Source: Lantana camara
Lineage: Eukaryota > Streptophyta > Magnoliopsida > Lamiales > Verbenaceae
Length of the DNA stretch: 64,000 nucleotides
Direction of reading: 5' to 3'
NCBI GenBank assembly: GCA_037501455.1
Contig: CM074856.1
Coordinates: forward strand, 45,599,001 to 45,663,000
Positions 55,821-64,000 of this stretch are shown here, in pieces. Under the pieces are notes generated by a model. That model searched no databases, was not told the origin of the DNA, and saw only the letters and a list, made by a program, of their open reading frames with translations. The stretch's first letter is position 1. Every line of letters begins with the position of its first letter. The position numbers were made by a program, and so were the translations under genes.

Positions 55821-56560
55821 GATGAAGTTAAGCATTAAGTCAATTTTTAAGTACTTAAAATATCATCTATGCAATTGCATTTTAATTTTGGCCTTTTGGG
55901 TAAATTGTACCTAGTTTGGTTATGTATATTTTTATTTGTTCTCTTCTTATTTTAAAAATAATAGTTTCATCATTTATAATTTGCTAATAGAACACAAATA
56001 TCTCTTTTGGTGGCCTTTGTTATAGAAAGAAAAAATATTTTTATTAATACTTCTTATCGCTGCTACATAATTGATGAAACTAATGCGGAATCAAATTAAA
56101 TGAGATTTTATAGACGGAGAAAACCAACCCGGTTAGGTAAATTTCTATCTTTTTTTTTTTGGAACGTAAATTTCTAATTTCGATTCGATTTTTTCTGTGC
56201 AGTGCACTTTTAATATATTTTCATCATGTAATATAAAAATGGAGTTTTTCGCTTTCTCAAAATATGGTAACATAAATAATTTTTTTTCTCCCTTGAATCC
56301 ACTTTCAGAGAAAGTTGATTCAATGAAGGAAAATATCAGTCACATAGCTACACATGTTATCATTTTGAGAAAAATTCCTATGTAACGCTTTTTGAGAAAG
56401 CGAAAATCCTCACTTTTGCAATACATGATGAAAGTACACCAAAAGTGCATTACGCATAAAAGTCGCATCAAAATTAGAAATTTACCACCCGTACCACCTA
56501 CGAAATTAGTAGCTCGAATAACTAACTTATACCCATCCCCCACGTTACTTAAACATCAAT
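55821..56560. other. AT-rich spacer between MITE and copia-3
   Basis: No gene recognised. Two opposing short frames at 56197-56543 have no domain. Confidence 0.5.
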
Positions 56561-58517
56561 TGTTGGAATTCGTCAACCCTAACGCAGCGGAAATTAAAAA
56601 TTTTAGGGATTATAAAACAAGTTTTATCGGAATTCCAATTAAGATCAGCCTTTGATTCAGATTTACGATTCAAACGGAAGAAGAATCAAATACCTCTTTC
56701 GCTTCCAGTTGATGACGATGACAAGGAGGTTTTCCAAAACCTACCCGCTTCTCTTCTATTCGAACTTCTTCCAAGAATCCTACGCGGAATTCCTCTAAGG
56801 TAGTCCACGACCCGTAATTGAACAACTATTCAATTAGCACACTAGAACACTAATTAGATATTGATTATCTAATAGCATTCTCAATACAGATGAGAGAGAT
56901 GAGAGAGAAGAGAGACTTGGAGAGAAAGCAGAAAAGAAGAAAACAACGATGTTTGATTTCTCTCCCTTATCTTTCTTAAATACTTAGCCCTAGGTCAAAA
57001 ACCCTATGGGCCAGTCTTGGGCTTATATTTAATTACTACTTAATTAAATTAAAAACCCAATATTCATTTTAATTAGTGGACTTAATTTAATTACATTAAT
57101 TAAATCACAAGTCCAATATCTAATTAAATTTGTGGACTTAAAAATTAATTACTCCTAATTAAATTTCAAGTCCAATTAATTTAAATACACTTATTTAAAT
57201 TAATGTTAACTCTTTAACATCTATTCTCAATAGCTTAACAATTAAGCATAAATTAATTAATACAATTATTAATTAATTACTCTCTCATAAATTAAACTCT
57301 TTTAATTTATCAATCAATCTCTATTGATCTTTAGATAATCTTGTTATTCAATTCGAGTCATTGTGTGACCCCTTAGGTTCACCAATGAATAGTAGTAGGC
57401 CCACATTCTTAACGTGGTATTTTAGATAACAATTTATCTTATTGATTCAATTAAACCCTTTCAATTAATCACTGTTTAATTAAAACTCCTTTTGATCAAA
57501 CAGTACCTACAGATCATGATCGATGTCTAGTGACAAGCTCATGACCACCCATCCAACAGGTGAAGTTTATGTTGTGAACCTTTCAGTCTCATAGATACCG
57601 TGAGATAAGATCCTTCTATCGTCCAATCCCCGATTAGGACCTAGGGCATGGGAATAATAGAACCCTATTTGTCCTAATGCTATGAATTAATTCTAATAGC
57701 AATTCCATTTGATCTAACACTCTGGGAAACCCATTTCCTAATTTAGATCTCACTACCTTGCGTAAGGATTTAAGTGGAATGTGCTACAATAGAACTCATG
57801 GGTGATTCACTCGTTCTTCTAGACGAGCGATAGATTCTATGTTGGCCTCTCATATGCCCCCATACATGATTCGAACAATGCCAACATACAACCATAACGA
57901 GATTCATGGAACCCATGAACCTCTAGGCGCATATCAAACATTGCCCTTGTCATGCGCAGAGCATCAATGGAGCCTCAAGTCTAAGGACCATTTAGACACT
58001 ACCATAACCAGGGAACCAACCTCATCATTAAGGCGTAAAAGCCTTACCCCATTGAGGTGTTCTTGTCGGGATTCTCAGTGTACTTGTTCCCTAACAAGCA
58101 CCCCCATACGCATGTGAATGTCCCTACATTCAATACTTATGAAACAAAGTAACCTTTCTAAAAGGCACGTCGTATGAGCAAGTCTCAAACGAGTCAAGTC
58201 AACATCCCCGTGCTTATTAGACTCTTCGACTTGGAGTTGGTTTAGGTCATGCCATAGAGACTTGTTTCATAACCTCCATCCCTATGCGAGGTCAAGTCCC
58301 GTAGCTTAATGTGACCTTGGGGTTTCATCCATACACAAACAGTTATAATATGCAATTAATAAACTTGAATGAGATATGATGAATTGGCCACATAGAATTA
58401 AACGACTATGAAACGTTACATTTATTATTTCATTAATGTCACAAATTGCTGCTAATAAGAGTAGTTCACAAAAAGAGACCTAAACTATTTTGGCTCTTCT
58501 AGGGCACTACTCTAACA
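56561..58517 (-). repeat. Copia-3 3' LTR
   Basis: 1,957 bp from TGTTGG to CTAACA, assigned by the adjoining polypurine tract and RNase H end. It shares phrases with the other LTRs such as CATTTGATCT and GAGTCAAGTCAACA but is not closely similar. It contains a GAGAGA-rich stretch at 56885-56935. Confidence 0.85.
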
Positions 58518-58532
58518 ATCTCCCACTTGCCC

Positions 58533-61500
58533 TCAGAGCCAATTGCCCATAGCCTTAAGGCCCATCTCCTGGAGATGTCCTTTAAAGACCTTTTGGCTAA
58601 GAGGTTTAGTAAGCGGGTCTGCTACGTTTTCTGCCGAGGGTACACGTTCCACAATAACGTCGCCTCTTTCTACGATTTCTCTAATTAGGTGAAATCTTCT
58701 TCGGATGTGCTTTGACCGTTGATGAGCTCTTGGTTCCTTTGATTGTGCAATCGCTCCGTTATTGTCGCAGAAGACAACGACCGGGTCAGCAATGCTAGGC
58801 ACTACATCCAACTCTTGGATGGAGTTTTTCATCCACACACCTTCTTTCGCTGCCTCTGATGCAGCTATATACTCCGCTTCACAAGTGGAGTCGGCAGTAG
58901 TTTCCTGTTTGGAACTTTTCCAACTTACTGCACCACCATTTAACCGGAATATGAATCCGGACGTGGATTTAAAGTCGTCTACATTCGACTGGAAGGTTGA
59001 GTCGGTGTATCCTTCTAATTTCAGTTCTCCCTTTCCGCCGTATACAAGAAATAAATCCTTAGTCCTTTTCAAGTACTTAAGGATGGATTTCACGGCAGAC
59101 CAGTGACTCTCACCAAAGTTTGATTGAAATCGACTTGTAACGCTCAAAGCGTATGCGACATCAGGTCTAGTACATAACATGGCATACATTATGCTCCGTA
59201 TTGCAGATGCATAGGGTATACGAGACATCCTATCCTTCTCTTCTTCAGTGTTAGGACACATTGATTTAGAGAGGATCAACCCATGTCTCATTGGCAGGAA
59301 TCCTCTCTTAGATTCCTCCATACTGAACCGTTTCAGTACTTTGTCTATGTATTGAACTGGGGACATACCTATTAATCTCTGTGATCTATCTCTATAGATT
59401 TTTATACCGAGAATAAAGGAAGCTTCTCCCAAGTCCTTCATGGAAAACTGAGTAGACAACCAAGTCTTTGTTGTTTGCAGCACATCTTTCTCATTCCCAA
59501 TGAGTAAGATATCATCTACATACAACACCAAAAATTGTACGACTCGCCCACTGATTTTCTTGTAAACACATGGTTCATACTCGTTCTTGATAAAGCCAAA
59601 CGATTTGACTGTCTCATCAAAACGGATGTTCCAACTTCTAGACGCCTGTTTGAGTCCATATATGGATCTCTGGAGTTTGCAGACTTTCTGTTCGCTCCCA
59701 CTGGATATGAAACCTTCCGGTTGTTCCATATAAATGTCTTTATCTAAATCTCCATTTAGAAAAGCCGTTTTCACATCCATTTGCCATATTTCGTAATCAT
59801 AGTACGCAGCTATGGCTAGAAGTATCCGAATGGATTTAGGCATTGCTACAGGGGAATACGTTTCCTCAAAGTCAACACCTGGCCTTTGAGTGTATCCCTT
59901 AGCAACCAACCTCGCCTTGTAGGTTGCCACTTCTCCATCAGCTCCAAGCTTTCGCTTGTAGATCCATTTACATCCTATAGCTTTCTCGCCTTTAGGAAGA
60001 TCTACCAAGGTCCATACCTTGTTGGAGTACATAGAGTCCATTTCGGAATTCATGGATTGCTGCCATTTTATCGAATCTCTATCCGATATTGCATCATCAT
60101 ATGATCTCGGATCGCTGTCCGATTGATCGGTTTCAGTTAGTAAATTGAGTCGGTCTAGCAGTCTAATTGTTCTCGCAGATCTACGAGGGCTTATGTTTAC
60201 TTCTTGTTGTGGGAAAGAGGATGGTTCCATTGCTTGATCATTTGTAGGTTCTTGTTGAACTTCAGTAAGTTCTGCAATCTTGCCTGACTTTTCAACTAGA
60301 AACTCTTTTTCTAGAAAAGTGGCATTCCTCGAAACAAACACCTTTTGTTCTGAGGGATCATAAAAATAGTAACCCACAGACTCTCTAGGGTATCCTACAA
60401 ATTTACACAAACTGGATCTGGAATCCAATTTGTCTCCCACTAGTCTTTTGACGTATGCAGGACATCCCCAAACTCTAAGGTATGAATAAGTAGGGGGTTT
60501 TGAAAACCACATCTTATATGGTATTTCGGGCACAAATTTGGAAGGAACTAAATTAATTATCTAATAAAGTCCGATTTCGTCGCTCGGACACCCCATTTAA
60601 CTGAGGAGTCCCGGGTGGAGTCCATTGTGATATAATCCCATTATCTTTCAAATAACCAATAAAGAGATCGCTTAAATACTCGCCACCTCGATCTGATCGA
60701 AGAGCCTTAATTTTTCGATCTGTTTGGTTCTCAACCTCTGTTTTATACTCTATGAACTTTTTAAAGGTCTCAGACTTATGCTTCATCAGGTACACATACT
60801 CATATCTACTGAGATCATCAGTAAATGTGATGAAGTAATTACAGCCGTTTCGGGTACTAACATTTAGTGGTCCGCAAACCTCTGTATGGATCAAATCCAA
60901 AAGATTTTGGCTTCGCTCTACATGCCCTTTAAAAGGGGACTTGGTCATCTTTCCCTTTAAACAGGATTCACAAGTGGTTAACTCGTTTAGATCATTCGTA
61001 CTGAATGATCCTAAGTTACCCATTTGTAGAAGCCTATTCTTGGAGATATGTCCAAGTCTAGCATGCCAAATCTTTGCTGAAGTTTGGTCATTTGATTTTC
61101 ATTTGTTATCTCGTTCGATATTTAGGAGATTTAAATTAGTATTAGTTAAATACAAACCATTTTGTAAAGGCCCTAATGCATGTGAAGAACCATTCTTCAA
61201 AATGTAAAACATGGCATTAGTAATAGAGAAGGAAAAACCTTCCAAGTCTAGTACAGGAATGGAAATAATGTTTTTAACTAACTCAGGAACAAATAAAACA
61301 TTGTTCAATACTAAAATAAAACCATCTCCTAACATTAACCTAACATGTCCTATGGCCTTTGCTGCAACTCTTGCTCCATTGCCCACTCGAAGAACATGTT
61401 CTCTTTCATCAACCTCACGGACGTTGCTCATTCCCTGTAACGTATTACAGATGTGAGAAACGCATCCAGAGTCTAATACCCAATCATTAGAATTGAATGA

Positions 61501-62354
61501 AAGGTTAATTTCGATGAGATTTATACCTTCTGTAAGGGTAGCTAAGTACTCCTTACAGTTCCTTTTCCAATGCCCTTGTTTCTTGCAATGGAAGCACTGA
61601 TCCTCAGCTTGATTGGCCTTCTTCTTAATTTTTTATTTTCTTAACCCCACCGGTGGGCTTAAGAGTCTTTTTCTTCTTTTGGAAACCCTTTCCCTTACCC
61701 TTCTTTGGCTTTGCAGCCTTAGTCTGGGATGAAGATGAACCTATTAAGAAAACAGTCTTTTCCTTCTTCATAGTTCGCTCGGCAGTTACGAGCATGTTCA
61801 TCAATTCCTCAACTGAGACTTTAGCTCCATTCATATTGAAGTTTATTATAAACTGTTTGAATGAAGGTGGCAGAGAGGTTAAGATCAAATCTACGTAAAG
61901 CTCATTATCCATGATCACCTCGAGACTTGCAAGCTTTTCAATAAGGCCTAAATCCTTAATACAGTGTTCATGAACACTTGATCCCTCAGCCATCTTGAGT
62001 GAGAATAACTCATTAGATGTTGCGAATCGATCAATCCTATTGATCGGCTTGTAAATCTGTTCCAAGTGAAGATGGATCTCAGCCGAGTGGCGCATCTCAG
62101 CATGCTGCCTCTGCAACTCGGGAGACATAGTGGCAAGCATTAGACATCTAGCGATCATCTTCTTGCCACTTGAGAGTTGTTTCTCTCTCATCGGCTGCCA
62201 TGTCACCAGGTATGACATCGGGAGGAGACTGTGTCAATACATAGGTCCTCTTTTCAGAATCCAAGACAATCTTGAGATTGCGAAGCCAATCAGCATAATT
62301 CGAGCCAGTCAATTTATTAGCCTCAAGGATAGCACTAAGTGGATTTTTAGACAT
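58533..62354 (-). pseudogene. Copia-3 gag-pol polyprotein, several frame breaks
   Basis: Gag starts at 62354 (Met-Ser-Lys-Asn-Pro-Leu). It shifts frame near 62150-62220 and again near 61625. The zinc knuckle (Cys-Phe-His-Cys, about 61600) and protease Leu-Asp-Ser-Gly follow, then integrase pieces (61431-61099, 61023-60553). A deletion at about 60540-60560 removes roughly 30 codons between Arg-Arg-Asn-Arg-Thr-Leu-Leu-Asp and Leu-Val-Pro-Ser. The last 666 codons (60533-58533) are one open frame containing the complete reverse transcriptase (Tyr-Val-Asp-Asp) and RNase H. Confidence 0.88.
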
Positions 62355-64000
62355 CACGATTTTAGCAGAAAATCTACATGTAAGCAGAAAACGTAGCATG
62401 AGTGACAGATATGAAATAATAACAATTACAAATGATATGGACTTTTAACAAATGTAGTCTCCCACTATTTTTATCAAACTCCTTTGACCCCCTAATAATT
62501 TTAGAAAAATCATGTTTTTCAAATAGTGGGTATTAAGACCCCCAAGCACTTATCACCGAACCCACGACTAGTGAGACATCCGACTTTAAGCCTCAAGGTA
62601 GACGATCTTATCATCAATTGTATCTCTATACAACTCTTAATATTATTTTGCATTACCTTTTCATATAGACCCACGACTCGTGCGACATCTATACTAATTA
62701 GCATTTAAATTCGACCTGTCAATCCCTAAGATTTCTCCATCGCCATTATGAATATCCCCCGCCTCGTGGCCAATACCATAATTTTGACTTTGAAAAATTG
62801 CATCTTTTATGCAAAGAATTATTTTAGTTCAATTAATCTCGTCATTTCGTATCCCACGCCTCGTAGCCAATACTTAATGATTCGATTAATTCTAAAACAA
62901 ATAATTCTATTGACGGGATGCTAGGAAATTTATAAAATTGAATTTTATCGTTTAATTTCCATTTGGATTTAATATTTGTTTTGTCTGAGACTATCTAAGA
63001 CGGTTCGGGGTTTAAGAATTTCAAAAATTCCACCAAGACTCATCAGTTGTAATTATTATCTTATTTTATCTTAATTAATGCATGAACACATTTATGCACA
63101 TAAAGATAACATTCATAACAAGATAATAAAAGCCTAGCATGCTCCTATAAAATATGGATAATCATGGGCTTCCTATGCATGGTCCATAATAGCCATTTTA
63201 TGGACCATGGTTCTATTCATGCATCAAGCGGAATTAAACACACACAAAGAGAGCACTCAAATAGAATCCTATTCTATTACATCAAAATAAATGCACCCAA
63301 ACACTTTTGGGGCCTTGATGGACTTCTTATTCCGTTGTTTGCTTCGTCTCGTTTCTCCATCTCCTAATCTAATTAGAGATCTCACCCTAAAACTACTCTC
63401 TTTACAAAATAAAGGGGGATTACATTTTAAGGGGGAGAAAATAAAAACAATGCTTACAACAATTGAATAAGAGGCTTGCAGACACTCGTTTAAAACCAAT
63501 ATCAAAATGTATAAATAAAATAAAACCATACATAGCGCAAATAAAGCCCATGATTGATCCAAATACACATCCAATGCATTGCATAAAATAAATTTACCAA
63601 GTAAATAGTCATTATGCGATTTAAAGTCTTTAAATAATTTCTAAAATTATTTATTGACCAAGGGTTATCTTTTAATTCACAAATTAAATTAATCCTTCAA
63701 TTTTAATTTAGATTGAATTCTCTAATCCAATTTAATTCCCATTAGATCTCTATCTAATAAATCATGCTTCTATTTTAACAACTCTTATTTGGGCAAAAAT
63801 AATTAATTTTCAAGTAAAACAATTTTACAAAATTAATTATAAAAAATAATAATAATAATAAAAATTTAGTTTTAAAACAATTTTAAAACTGCTGCATTAT
63901 AAGGTAAAGTCAAATTTACCAAAAGTTATCTAACAAATTAGGCCTCCCAATTGGATGACACGAAACTCCCAAAAATTATACCTTTAATTTCGGTAATGGG
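62355..64000 (-). other. Copia-3 untranslated leader (partial)
   Basis: Non-coding. It carries four variants of the leader motif: CCCACGACTAGTGAGACA (62561), CCCACGACTCGTGCGACA (62670), CCCGCCTCGTGGCCAA (62758) and CCCACGCCTCGTAGCCAA (62853). The rest is AT-rich to the window end. Confidence 0.7.

Larger units (their letters stand above)
56561..64000 (-). mobile_element. Ty1/copia element 3 (partial in window)
   Basis: Same orientation and terminal TGTTGG...CTAACA as elements 1 and 2, but a more distant relative. It has a 3' LTR, polypurine tract (58518-58528), broken gag-pol and leader. The 5' LTR lies past the window, so the target duplication (left candidate TCAAT) cannot be checked. Confidence 0.88.

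Overview
The window is nuclear DNA of a flowering plant, most likely a eudicot. The genes have plant families and GT/AG introns, the spacers are AT-rich, and plant retroelements, MULE, SINE and MITE families are present. The species cannot be read from the sequence. There is no bacterial gene, rRNA, CRISPR array or functional tRNA gene.

Region 1 (about 0.8-9.2 kb, minus strand) is an almost genome-length endogenous pararetrovirus (Caulimoviridae). Its reading frames are packed end to end: five small proteins, coat protein with zinc knuckle, protease-RT-RNase H, translational transactivator, an intergenic promoter region with as-1-like sites, movement protein, a tRNA-Met primer-binding site and three more small proteins. 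All main frames are open. The small-ORF block appears twice as diverged copies on either side of the circle junction.

Region 2 (9.7-24.3 kb) is the host gene island, with four genes rebuilt exon by exon: an NT-type C2 domain protein (+), a glutaredoxin-like protein with a C-terminal zinc-cysteine module (-), a secreted ML-domain lipid-binding protein (-) and an SPX-RING E3 ligase of the NLA/BAH1-like type (-). The first three appear in the same order near Arabidopsis At3g11760-At3g11780 (recalled, not searched). MITEs sit in introns of the last two. Tandem duplications, SINEs and a LINE remnant fill the spacers up to 28.6 kb.

Region 3 (28.6-55.6 kb) is a decayed Mutator-like element. It carries a SWIM-type transposase on the minus strand and a ULP1 (C48) protease gene of the Kaonashi type on the plus strand. 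The two genes converge on a 1.06-kb inverted repeat built from 42-bp units. Two Ty1/copia elements of about 10 kb are nested in it, each with an intact 5-bp target duplication (CAAAA and ATCCC). Removing both leaves a MULE of about 6.9 kb. Copia-1 has near-identical LTRs but ruined coding sequence, so it looks like a recently moved non-autonomous element. Copia-2 has a nearly complete gag-pol with one frameshift and one stop.

Region 4 (55.6-64 kb) holds a MITE with an 8-bp target duplication and the 3' LTR plus broken gag-pol of a third related copia element, whose 5' LTR lies beyond the window. All three copia elements run in the minus direction and share a spaced 17-nt motif in the untranslated leader.
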